NCBI GenBank assembly: GCA_039105265.1
Contig: JAPFFF010000034.1
Location: forward strand, 434,001-498,000
Direction: 5' to 3'
DNA from: Tritrichomonas musculus
Lineage: Eukaryota; Parabasalia; Tritrichomonadida; Tritrichomonadidae
DNA: 64,000 bases
Shown here: positions 40,687 through 49,658 of the stretch, one piece after another
Layout: each line of letters opens with the position of its first letter
How positions within the stretch are numbered: the first letter of the stretch is position 1
Notes under the pieces: model-generated
Told to the model about the DNA's origin: nothing
The model's input: the letters and a program-made list of their open reading frames with translations, nothing else
Databases searched by the model: none
Made by a program: the position numbers and the translations under genes

Positions 40687-41763
40687 ATGAATGAATCAAT
40701 CAACTATCCTTTCAAATCTAAATACAAGTACATCAAAGACACAAGCATTAAAACTGAGCCATATATTCCAGATCACCAATTGAAAACAGTAAAGAAACTA
40801 TCAAAACCTGACTTCTCATTTGAGCCTCATTGTTGGGAAATGGATATAATGTTTGCATTAAACAAAGCTTATCTTGTTCTTATCAATGTAAACACCAAAT
40901 ACTTAATTGTTGAACCAATTGATTACAAATCTGTGTTTTATGTAATCAAAGTAATTGATAAACTAGTCAATAAAAGGAATATCAGAATTGAAACAATTAA
41001 ATGTGATGGTGAAAAGGCTTTTATATCAAATACATTCAAAGACTATTGCAACGGTGAAGAGCTATATCAAACAAACAAACCGTCAATTAAAGTCAAAGCA
41101 CCAAACAAAATAAAGTTAATCATTGATGATTCACCTTTCACGAATGCACATAAATGTGTTGATGCCGTAATCAGAACATTACGAAATGCTTTCGGTCAAT
41201 CACAACAACGAATGACAAACAATGTATTGATACAACAAACGGTTGAATGGTACAATAACACTCCTCATTCATCTCTTCGCTTATTGAATCCTTTATACAC
41301 GTCATTTGACGAAGAAACCGATGAATACCTTGACAAACGACAATCAAAATACATTTATCTAACACCTCAACAGATGCAAGACGACCGCGACTTTGAATGG
41401 CAATACATAAGAGCAAAATCAATGCAATTGAAAGAGATTCAACAAAAACAACGATTTAAAGGTCTTCTGTCATACAAGCCCAAAAATATAATACTCATTC
41501 ACACCGATTACGGAAAAACAGAAAAGAAACATGAAAAGCGAAGAAGAGTATTTAATGAACTTGCTGAATTCATTTGTTATGAGTCTGGAAACGTTAAATG
41601 TAAACCATTAAATCCTTTGCGTCAAACTAACAAAACACTGAAGAACAAAACAATAATAACAGTTCCAATCATGTACACAAAATATGTTTGTTCGTCAATA
41701 GATGCTTTGAATGATGATTATAAAGTATTCTTTTTGACTTATAAAACGCAAAATGAAAGCTAA
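40687..41763 (+). CDS. Polinton: DDE-type (retroviral-like) integrase
   Basis: A 358-residue protein from the first ATG (40687). The rve-type core shows WEMDI (first catalytic Asp, about D53) and IKCDGEKAFI (second, about D107), followed by the helix with VIRTLRNAFG that carries the third acidic position in Polinton integrases. Downstream, YKPKNIILIHTDYGKTEKK has the SH3-like strand pattern typical of the family's C-terminus. It joins the linear element to host DNA, giving the 6-bp duplications seen at the ends. The next gene starts inside its last codons (11-base overlap). Confidence 0.92.
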   Translation: MNESINYPFKSKYKYIKDTSIKTEPYIPDHQLKTVKKLSKPDFSFEPHCWEMDIMFALNKAYLVLINVNTKYLIVEPIDYKSVFYVIKVIDKLVNKRNIRIETIKCDGEKAFISNTFKDYCNGEELYQTNKPSIKVKAPNKIKLIIDDSPFTNAHKCVDAVIRTLRNAFGQSQQRMTNNVLIQQTVEWYNNTPHSSLRLLNPLYTSFDEETDEYLDKRQSKYIYLTPQQMQDDRDFEWQYIRAKSMQLKEIQQKQRFKGLLSYKPKNIILIHTDYGKTEKKHEKRRRVFNELAEFICYESGNVKCKPLNPLRQTNKTLKNKTIITVPIMYTKYVCSSIDALNDDYKVFFLTYKTQNES

Positions 41764-42103
41764 ACAACCAATCACAAAACGATACTATCACACACAAACA
41801 AAAGATTTTAATCTTCCTGATGATTTCGTTTATAGTCGCAACAAGAAGTACATTGTTGTTCAGTATTGTGGTGCTGTTGTCAATCAACATATTGTTGGTG
41901 ATTTGATGGTTCATTCAGATATTGTTGAATTCATGCCTTTCTGCGACCATTTCATTATGCTTGCTAACAGACGACAAACGAAATATCGTAAATATGAATG
42001 TCTGAACAACACAAAAAAAGAGTATCATTTATGGTTCACAGACATGAAAGGAAACGTTATTGAACCTGAATCATTTATATTCAGTTGTCTTTTGATTTAT
42101 TAA
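41753..42103 (+). CDS. Polinton: tentative penton-type minor capsid protein
   Basis: A 116-residue beta-rich protein overlapping the end of the integrase gene. The segment LMVHSDIVEF followed later by LWFTDMKGNVIEPESFIFSC recalls the strand order and the F-x-x-TDxxGNxI closing strand of single jelly-roll minor capsid (penton) proteins in Polintons and virophages. It is shorter than usual members, so the call is tentative; it could also be an unrelated small structural protein. It lies in the capsid cluster, 12 bases before the next gene. Confidence 0.4.
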   Translation: MKAKQPITKRYYHTQTKDFNLPDDFVYSRNKKYIVVQYCGAVVNQHIVGDLMVHSDIVEFMPFCDHFIMLANRRQTKYRKYECLNNTKKEYHLWFTDMKGNVIEPESFIFSCLLIY

Positions 42104-42115
42104 TGACTATTCAAA

Positions 42116-43234
42116 ATGGATTCTCATGTATTTTATTTAAATCCGAATCAATTGGCTGATATGAGCAATTATAAAATTAATGGTGTAGCACCGATTGCAT
42201 TTGCTATGATTACGACTACTGAATCAAGGTCAATTTATATTTTTCCATCAACTTTTACATTTCCGAGGCAAGTTCAAAGTATTTATAAAGGTACAACATT
42301 AACGACTAGACCTGCATGGATGTTATATTTAATTGGTGATGGAATTTATAGTCCGTCATACATATTTATACGAAAGATACTACCAGGATTTCAAGAACCT
42401 GTATTTGTATTATTAAATGATAACACACCTAAAGATATAACAAATTATTATGTAGAATATGATGGTGAAGCTTATTTTAATAGAGTAAATTTCGCTTTTA
42501 CTTATGAGGTATTCATGAATGCATTTAATAATATAATTACTGCAGCTGATACAGGTTATAATCCTAATGCAAATAAAACATATATATCATTCACCGTTTA
42601 TGATAATCCAAACTTAATACCGATAATTGATTTCTATGATAACACAGAACCAGGTTCTGACACCAATGATATTAGAATACAAACAATGAACGATTTAAAT
42701 CAAAATACGAATTATAAACCGAAGAAACCTATACATTTAGGTTTTCGAAATGATACTATATTCACTGAATATCCTATATTCAAACCAAATATAAAACCCG
42801 ATAACGAAACAACAACAAATGAAACAACAGAAAATATTAAATCATTAACTCCCAATCCACCAAGAAAGCATAAATCAAAAGAAAATGATAACAAAGTTCA
42901 TTTTTCAGCATCAGCCATAAGTACAAAACCAAATTATCCAACAAGCTATGAACCTATGGAAATTGAAGACGATTGGCATGTAAGAAATCAAAATCAATCA
43001 CAAGGCTTTTATTTTGAAACACCAAATCCTAATAAGACATCAAATTATTCTGAACGACAACAAAACATAAATAATAATACTTTTGAAGACTTGTCAACTT
43101 CACTTGATAATCAGCAAGACCAGAAGAAACAACCACAATCAACAAAACGTTATAGTTTTAGAATCGTTTCAGACCCAAATGACAAAAATAATAATAATAA
43201 TAATAACAATAATGGAGGTTTTGATTTAAATTAA
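42116..43234 (+). CDS. Polinton: orphan protein, beta-rich head with Asn-rich tail
   Basis: A 372-residue protein. The first 190 residues look globular and beta-rich (PIAFAMITTTESRSIYIFPS, then FIRKILPGFQEPVFVLLND). The remainder is low complexity: Thr/Asn/Pro/Ser-rich, with a run of Asn near the end. I do not recognise a family. Position behind the capsid genes and expression in the same direction suggest a virion component; this is inference. It ends immediately before the end of the convergent next gene. Confidence 0.6.
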   Translation: MDSHVFYLNPNQLADMSNYKINGVAPIAFAMITTTESRSIYIFPSTFTFPRQVQSIYKGTTLTTRPAWMLYLIGDGIYSPSYIFIRKILPGFQEPVFVLLNDNTPKDITNYYVEYDGEAYFNRVNFAFTYEVFMNAFNNIITAADTGYNPNANKTYISFTVYDNPNLIPIIDFYDNTEPGSDTNDIRIQTMNDLNQNTNYKPKKPIHLGFRNDTIFTEYPIFKPNIKPDNETTTNETTENIKSLTPNPPRKHKSKENDNKVHFSASAISTKPNYPTSYEPMEIEDDWHVRNQNQSQGFYFETPNPNKTSNYSERQQNINNNTFEDLSTSLDNQQDQKKQPQSTKRYSFRIVSDPNDKNNNNNNNNNGGFDLN

Positions 43235-45529
43235 TTATTCATTATTCATTCTTTGATGTAATGGTTTAAGATTAACAGCAAAATTATCATATTTATTTTT
43301 GTTCTGCAATTTGCTTTCTTTAAGTTGTGCTTTGAATGCTGTGTATCCACAATTTGGATATATATCTCTTTCTATTGCTGCAGAGATTCGTTTAATGAAA
43401 TTATCTTTAACGTTCTTAATATCTTCTGGCGATGCTTCTTTAATTCCTTCTGCATTTCGTTTCAACCTGTTATATCCTTCTTGCTTACTTACATCAACAT
43501 TGAAACCAACACCAAAGACAACATAATCAATGTAATGCATTAATTCAGTAAATTGTTTACCCCAATTACTTGGTTCAGCCTTTAATTCTCCTGATGTGAT
43601 ATCAATAGCTTTATCAATAATCTTCTCAACATATGATTGAACATTCTTTCCTAATACTGAAACATATTCTTTATTGTTCTGTTGTTTCCAATATACCCAT
43701 TGTTCATATGTTAATATCTTTCCATTGAACTTATTGTCTTGAATTAGTTCTTTGAAAGGAGCATCAAAGAGATAAGCAAATAACATATTTGATACAGCAA
43801 GGTAATTGATGAGTTTCTTCAAAGGAGATAATACAAAGAATTGTTCGTCATTCCAATACACTTTCCAGACTTTAGAAAAGATTGATGACCAATAAGAACT
43901 TGGTGTAATACGTTTGCTGACTCTTGCTTTTCCCAGACCCATAGGACCGTAATAATTTTCTAGCTCTTGCATTTCTTTTCCCTTTGTTAATTTGTATTGA
44001 CCAGCATCCCAATCAATTTTCTTGATATCTTTATCAAATAATGATTGAATCCATTTATTGAACGGCATTTCTTTTCTTTCTTGTTTTGTTTTAATAACAG
44101 ATTTCCAAACTTTCTTGTAAGGAGAAGCAAATACAAGCTTGTATCCGTTAATGATTGAAGGATTACCGTTCCTATCAATTAAAACAACATCATCAACTTT
44201 ATCACCGTTCAAGTCTGTTATTGAGTTTCCTAACGGGTCTTTGGCATTTTCTGGTAATAAACGATATCTTGGTTTACCGTCTTTATCAACTGAATTCTTA
44301 CAGTATTCAATAGCTGTATCACGACAAGCTGCATTCGGAATGTATTTGATTCTGAAGTTTCCGTTAATAATCATATCAATAAATTTATCTCTGTAATAGG
44401 ATATATTACCACCAACACGAGGTATTTCAAGCTTGTCAAATGAATCCTTTAATGTTGAGTTAACAAGAGGCATATCTTTTTTATCACGACGTCCGCGAGT
44501 ATTCTTTGAGGGTTGCTTTGCATTTCTTATTAATTCATCAAGTATTTCATTATCTGCTTTGTTATCTTCTGCATATCCTTTGTATTTCCTTGCAAAAGGT
44601 GATTTAATTTCTTGTGCTTCTTCTTCATTATCTTCATATCTGTATGGTTGTTTTGCAGGTGTTCTTGCATATCTGTATGCTTCGGTTGCTGCTTCATTAT
44701 CATCTTGCCACTCATCTAATTCATCATCATATAATGATTGAAGAGGTCCGTTATTATTGTTGTTGTCGTCTGCCATTTTATTAGTTGAAAAATTATTTTT
44801 ATTGTGTTCCTTTGATGGTTCAATAAAAGAATCAGATAAATCATCGTTTTTCAATATTAATGACTCAGAATCTGATTCGCTTAATGTTATATTAAGTAAT
44901 GAATCTTCACTGTCTTTAGGCAATTGTATTGTCGAGTCATTTTCATCAGAATCACTCGGAGTTATGCGTTTTCTTCTTGGTGTTCTTCGTTTATTAGTAT
45001 CAAGTGTTGGTTCATGTATGCTTGTTCTCTTTCTTCTTCCTTTGTTGGTTTGTGGTGTTTGACTCTTTCTCGGTGGTTTGATGGGTGATGAACGAAAACC
45101 GTCAGAGCTATAATTCAAATCATCATTGACAACAATATTGAAGTAATTGATAATGATATCAAGACTTTTTTTATCTGTTGTGTACTCTTTTAAACTAAGG
45201 AATCGATTGCCTTTACTTTTAATACCTGCATTGATTTTGTTCATCAATGAAACAAATCGACGAAACTTGACTTTCATTTCACGAATCTTTCCCACACTTC
45301 TTCCTGTATATTCATTGTTTTGTATTTGATACAACAAATTAATTAAATCATTGGGGTGTTCTAGTTTGTATGTACTGAGAAACGTGTTCTTAAAATAATC
45401 TATCGGGTCCTCTAGTTCTTCATCATCATCAGGTTTAGATACCTCACTATCAAATATAGTTTCATCATCAATATTACTTAAATCTAATTCAAAGCTATCA
45501 GATGAATTATTTTTATCTTGTTTTGACAT
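43235..45529 (-). CDS. Polinton: large orphan protein with acidic/basic N-terminal half
   Basis: A 764-residue protein. Residues 1-300 are low complexity with alternating acidic (DDDEELEDPIDYF) and Arg/Lys/Ser-rich patches (PRRKRITPSDSD), consistent with a disordered, possibly nucleic-acid-binding region. Residues about 360-764 are globular and helical with many aromatic residues (SSYWSSIFSKVWKVYWND). No known domain was recognised. Because the element needs a terminal protein for its protein-primed polymerase and none is identified, this gene is one candidate, but without sequence evidence. It starts back-to-back with the fibre-like gene (22 bases between ATGs), sharing its promoter. Confidence 0.65.
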   Translation of the reverse strand: MSKQDKNNSSDSFELDLSNIDDETIFDSEVSKPDDDEELEDPIDYFKNTFLSTYKLEHPNDLINLLYQIQNNEYTGRSVGKIREMKVKFRRFVSLMNKINAGIKSKGNRFLSLKEYTTDKKSLDIIINYFNIVVNDDLNYSSDGFRSSPIKPPRKSQTPQTNKGRRKRTSIHEPTLDTNKRRTPRRKRITPSDSDENDSTIQLPKDSEDSLLNITLSESDSESLILKNDDLSDSFIEPSKEHNKNNFSTNKMADDNNNNNGPLQSLYDDELDEWQDDNEAATEAYRYARTPAKQPYRYEDNEEEAQEIKSPFARKYKGYAEDNKADNEILDELIRNAKQPSKNTRGRRDKKDMPLVNSTLKDSFDKLEIPRVGGNISYYRDKFIDMIINGNFRIKYIPNAACRDTAIEYCKNSVDKDGKPRYRLLPENAKDPLGNSITDLNGDKVDDVVLIDRNGNPSIINGYKLVFASPYKKVWKSVIKTKQERKEMPFNKWIQSLFDKDIKKIDWDAGQYKLTKGKEMQELENYYGPMGLGKARVSKRITPSSYWSSIFSKVWKVYWNDEQFFVLSPLKKLINYLAVSNMLFAYLFDAPFKELIQDNKFNGKILTYEQWVYWKQQNNKEYVSVLGKNVQSYVEKIIDKAIDITSGELKAEPSNWGKQFTELMHYIDYVVFGVGFNVDVSKQEGYNRLKRNAEGIKEASPEDIKNVKDNFIKRISAAIERDIYPNCGYTAFKAQLKESKLQNKNKYDNFAVNLKPLHQRMNNE

Positions 45530-45551
45530 TGTTTAGTTTCTAATAAATTGA

Positions 45552-48500
45552 ATGTTTACGATTGAGCAGAGCGGACACATAACAAAAACAAATACTATTG
45601 ACGGATTGATTAACGAATACATTAAAAGATATGTCGATAATTATGTTATCAAAGGCGATTCATCGAACGGAAACGTAGGGATTCCAAACGGAAATGGAAT
45701 CACTGAGGAACAATTGAATGAAGCAGTTAACGGATTGCGTGATTATGTTATCAACAATTATGCTTTATCAACTGATATACCCGAACCAATTGATATAACG
45801 AATTATGCACTGAAGAGTGAAATACCAGAAGTACTCAAAAATAGTGAGTTGCAATTGAACATAAAAGAACTATTACCCGACGAAATGTTTCAGAAATTGA
45901 TGGCTGAAGATGATAAACCATTATCAGCTCAAGCATCAATGTGTTTAACAAGTATAGCAGTTAATGAAGGTTTTCAATCGGCTTTGGATGATTGTGCCGA
46001 ACGATATGTTCCAAAAGATGATTTGAAGAATTACATCACGAGAGATAATTTGAATGTATCAACTGAATACACAATTGAAATCAAGACATATATGTTTCCT
46101 AATATAGGTCCAGTACCAGAAGAATATGAAGAAAACGGAATGGATACATCTCACGTTTTACCGTTCAAAGAAGGAACACATTTGGTTGGTTATAAATTAG
46201 ACAATAGTAGTAATATATTCCATTTTGATATCAGATTTAAGACAAATGAATTATATGCTGATGATAAATATAACGTTAAACAACATGAAGCTGAAGGATT
46301 TGAAAGTGAAGGGGAGTATTTTGAATTAGTGTGGGATGAATTTACTGGAGCAATTTATGATAAATATCAATACCTTCCGATAACAATAACATTAGCAGAA
46401 ACAAATGATGAATTAGCTTTGAAGAGTGAATTACCTGAACCAGTTGACCTGACACCGTATTATACTAGTGCCCAGGCTGATGAGAAGTTTGTTGATGAGG
46501 ATGAATTGGCTTATGAATTGGATAAGTATGAAACGAAAACAGTTGCAGAAGGAAAATATGCAATGAAGAGTGAAATCCCAGAAATTATTGAGGGTCAAAC
46601 AAAAATTCAATTCGAAATCGTCAATAATACAATTCCTGATTTGGATTACAACACATATCATGAACTGATTGAGCAATACGGGTTGGATATTGTTTCATCA
46701 AACAGTTTTTATACGGGTCATTATGTTCATGTAGACTATTCGTACAATGACGATGATGACGAACAACCCTCTCAGATAATGCGTATCGAAGGAAGTGATT
46801 CAAGTATTTGGTTTTTGTATGACAGCCATGAATTAATCAATCCAGGAACTGGCGATACACCAGAAGTTTTATCGTGTTCAATTACTAAAACTATCGAACC
46901 AACAGACAGAAACGCTTATTCAGCTAGATATGTGTCGAATACTTATGCATTGAAGACGGATATACCAGAACCAGTTGACTTGACACCGTATTATACTAGT
47001 GCACAAGCTGATGAGAAGTTTGTTGATGAAGATGAATTAGCTTATGAATTAGATAAGTATGCATTGAAAACAGATATACCAACAATTCCAACTGATTTGG
47101 TTAATGAATCTGCATTGAATACTGCATTATACGGAACTGAATTGAATATTGAATATCCAGCAAACTTATATGACGGTGCATATATTACCCCTCAGCTACC
47201 AAATGCCAGAGTTCATTTGGTATTTGATGTTAATTGGGGTGATAATCAAGATGATGATATAGTGCATATTGATGTAATATTTAAACCAAATGGTTCTACT
47301 AGCACTTATGACAGCATGGACAGGTATGATAGCAATGGCAAACGCATTGATAGAATAATATGGCGTTATGATGATGGACAAATTGTATATGTATCATATA
47401 TTGCAGCACATAGAAATAATAATCCAATAGCATATAATTTCATTAGAGCACAAATCGAATCACCATTTATCAAAGACTCGAATGTTGTTGATGGAAGTCC
47501 AGAACAAATCACAATTCAATGTACACAGAATGATAGTGGTTGTGTAATCCCAGATGAATATATCAGAAGGGTATTAACAACCAAAAATATTATTGTAAAG
47601 TTCAAACGAAATGCTGATGATGCGACATATGAAGAAGCTGAATACGAATATTCTGGACGAAAGAGTGCAAATCTCATATACAAATCAACCAGCGGAGAGT
47701 CAAGTGAATTGATAGATATTCGTGTAGCTACACGTATTGTTTCATTGAGAGCTGAGGATGATACACTAACCAATATTTATGATGCATCTATCACATTAAT
47801 CAGCATCCGACCTGTGAATGATGATATGATTACTTCGGTGAAATATGTGAATGATAACTTTGCACTGAAGTCAAACGTCATAACAGAAGAACAACTAATA
47901 AAAAAATGTGCTATTGATTGCGGACCGATTACAGAGGGCGGTGAAATATCAATTCATTATCTAAAACTTGAAGATAAGGTAATTAAACTGGAATACATAG
48001 TAGGTGATTATGCGCTATGTTTGGAAATAAGAATATTATTCTATGATACAACTGGAAATCCTCATAACATTGTTCTTGTATTACATCAAAGAACTGTGTA
48101 TTTCGACAATTTCAAATTCCCATTCTATTATGAAGACACTGTTGATATAACATCAGGAAGACCCCTGACATATAATTTCCCGATAGGCGGATATTCTTGG
48201 ACAACTACTCAGGAATTATTAGATGCTAAACAAATATATTCAAGATGCATCATGTCCCGAGGTTATTTAGCAAAATATAAGGCTGCTATTTACGGTGCAC
48301 AATCAAACACAACAATCACACATTACTCGCCGATTGAATCATCAATGAACTCTGTTAGTGATTTCGTTGTTGGTTCTCCTGTGTATATGACAGGTAAGGT
48401 TTACAAACATGTTGGTGATGAATGGAAACCATCAACAGCAGATGATACAATTGATTGTATTTGTAGTGTCAAAACATCAGGAACATGGAAGGAGTATGTT

Positions 48501-48746
48501 GGTATATGTGTGAGAATCGATGACAAAAATAAATGTATCACATTTAGTTCACATGGTGATTATATGGTTCGCGTTAATGATTCATCATGTTATTCAATCG
48601 GTGATGAGGTATTTATCGATAATGAAGACAATAAGCTGAAAGTTCTTTCAGGAGAGACAGCAATAACATCAAAAATAAAACGTATGACTGTTGGAATCAT
48701 TACAAGTATCATTGATGAAAGAACATTATCTGTATTCAAAGAGTAA
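45552..48746 (+). CDS. Polinton: fibre- or spike-like protein with internal repeats
   Basis: A 1064-residue protein. It has repeated short units of the form YAL-K-S/T-E/D-IPEP (about 75, 90, 295, 345, 470, 505) of the kind found in trimeric phage tail fibres. A longer unit (DLTPYYTSAQADEKFVDEDE and beyond) occurs twice, at about 297 and 474, with nearly identical DNA over about 90 bases. Between them are beta-rich modules with similar endings, each opening with acidic strands. The last 130 residues (SPVYMTGKVYKHVGDEWKPS, then FSSHGDYMVRV, then GDEVFIDNEDNKLKVL) look like a compact beta head. There is no signal peptide or membrane anchor, so I infer a virion fibre that contacts the host surface. 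Confidence 0.65.
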   Translation: MFTIEQSGHITKTNTIDGLINEYIKRYVDNYVIKGDSSNGNVGIPNGNGITEEQLNEAVNGLRDYVINNYALSTDIPEPIDITNYALKSEIPEVLKNSELQLNIKELLPDEMFQKLMAEDDKPLSAQASMCLTSIAVNEGFQSALDDCAERYVPKDDLKNYITRDNLNVSTEYTIEIKTYMFPNIGPVPEEYEENGMDTSHVLPFKEGTHLVGYKLDNSSNIFHFDIRFKTNELYADDKYNVKQHEAEGFESEGEYFELVWDEFTGAIYDKYQYLPITITLAETNDELALKSELPEPVDLTPYYTSAQADEKFVDEDELAYELDKYETKTVAEGKYAMKSEIPEIIEGQTKIQFEIVNNTIPDLDYNTYHELIEQYGLDIVSSNSFYTGHYVHVDYSYNDDDDEQPSQIMRIEGSDSSIWFLYDSHELINPGTGDTPEVLSCSITKTIEPTDRNAYSARYVSNTYALKTDIPEPVDLTPYYTSAQADEKFVDEDELAYELDKYALKTDIPTIPTDLVNESALNTALYGTELNIEYPANLYDGAYITPQLPNARVHLVFDVNWGDNQDDDIVHIDVIFKPNGSTSTYDSMDRYDSNGKRIDRIIWRYDDGQIVYVSYIAAHRNNNPIAYNFIRAQIESPFIKDSNVVDGSPEQITIQCTQNDSGCVIPDEYIRRVLTTKNIIVKFKRNADDATYEEAEYEYSGRKSANLIYKSTSGESSELIDIRVATRIVSLRAEDDTLTNIYDASITLISIRPVNDDMITSVKYVNDNFALKSNVITEEQLIKKCAIDCGPITEGGEISIHYLKLEDKVIKLEYIVGDYALCLEIRILFYDTTGNPHNIVLVLHQRTVYFDNFKFPFYYEDTVDITSGRPLTYNFPIGGYSWTTTQELLDAKQIYSRCIMSRGYLAKYKAAIYGAQSNTTITHYSPIESSMNSVSDFVVGSPVYMTGKVYKHVGDEWKPSTADDTIDCICSVKTSGTWKEYVGICVRIDDKNKCITFSSHGDYMVRVNDSSCYSIGDEVFIDNEDNKLKVLSGETAITSKIKRMTVGIITSIIDERTLSVFKE

Positions 48747-48794
48747 ATCAAACAATGAAAGCAAAAATAAAATAATATTAATGAATTATTATTT

Positions 48795-49550
48795 TTATGA
48801 TTGAAATTGATTGAAGTATTCATCGATGAGTGTGTGTAATTGTTCAAGATGTCTTGTTTGAATTCTTATCGTACACATATTGATATCGTAATCATCAGCA
48901 CCAAATGTACGTTTGACAATATTTTTGATATCTTTGTTCGGACTCATCGCTATTGGTAAATTATCTTTGAAATACCATCTTTCTTCTTCATTACGGTAAT
49001 GATTGATGATTTGTCGAAAGTTAGATTTATGACGACGGACTAAATGAAGAATAACATTTTCATTATCGTTTGGTATTGTATCTTTCCAAATCAAATATTT
49101 ATAATCATGTTCCCTATTGACTGGAACCATTCGAGGTCGTTGTTCATTGATTGTTTCAGTTAATTGTTGTCTTTCACGTTCAAAATGAGAATCAAGAAGC
49201 TTCATGATATTCCAAGCATATTTTGGTGATGCCCACATGGCAACATGATTGACAAGCAATCGGTGAACATAATAACCTCGTAATTGAACTGGCAATTCAT
49301 CACGTTTTTCATATAATTTTTCTAGGCTCGGAATTCCGAGGGTAGCATTTTCAAGGAATTCTTTGGTTGATTTGTTTTCGAACCAATGAAAAGCATTCTT
49401 TGTTGATTTACAAGCTGTTATGATTGATTGCATTTGATACATATCATCTTGTTTTGAATGAATGATTCTTAAATGTTGATTGTATTGAAGATATTCATAA
49501 TCATTGTTGATGGCTTGAACTGTTGCTGTTTGGTTGTTAGTTGCTGACAT
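48795..49550 (-). CDS. Polinton: KilA-N domain protein
   Basis: A 251-residue protein. Residues about 45-125 (FHWFENKSTKEFLENATLGI, then GYYVHRLLVNHVAMWASPKYAWNIMKLLDSH) have the KilA-N pattern: aromatic W-F entry, then the G-x-Y-V-H-x-x-L-V-x-H-x-A-x-W-x-S-P-x-[YF]-A box. KilA-N is a DNA-binding domain of large DNA viruses, phages and related elements, so a role in regulation or replication of the element is likely. The C-terminal half (HDYKYLIWKD, then LHLVRRHKSNF) resembles the basic domain following KilA-N in many trichomonad proteins. It converges with the fibre gene and lies downstream of the polymerase gene. Confidence 0.8.
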   Translation of the reverse strand: MSATNNQTATVQAINNDYEYLQYNQHLRIIHSKQDDMYQMQSIITACKSTKNAFHWFENKSTKEFLENATLGIPSLEKLYEKRDELPVQLRGYYVHRLLVNHVAMWASPKYAWNIMKLLDSHFERERQQLTETINEQRPRMVPVNREHDYKYLIWKDTIPNDNENVILHLVRRHKSNFRQIINHYRNEEERWYFKDNLPIAMSPNKDIKNIVKRTFGADDYDINMCTIRIQTRHLEQLHTLIDEYFNQFQS

Positions 49551-49658
49551 TGTAGCTGTTTGATTAGCTGATAAAAAATTGATTTAAAAATAAAACAATC
49601 AAAAATAAATTGATTTTCATTAATGATTTTTCAGATGGTAGTCATCTACCACCTGCAT

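Noticed and set aside
45552-48746. Bacteriophage or bacterial contamination, because of the fibre-like repeats
   Set aside because: The gene lies inside an element with a matching target duplication in trichomonad-type DNA, and its codon use fits the rest of the element.
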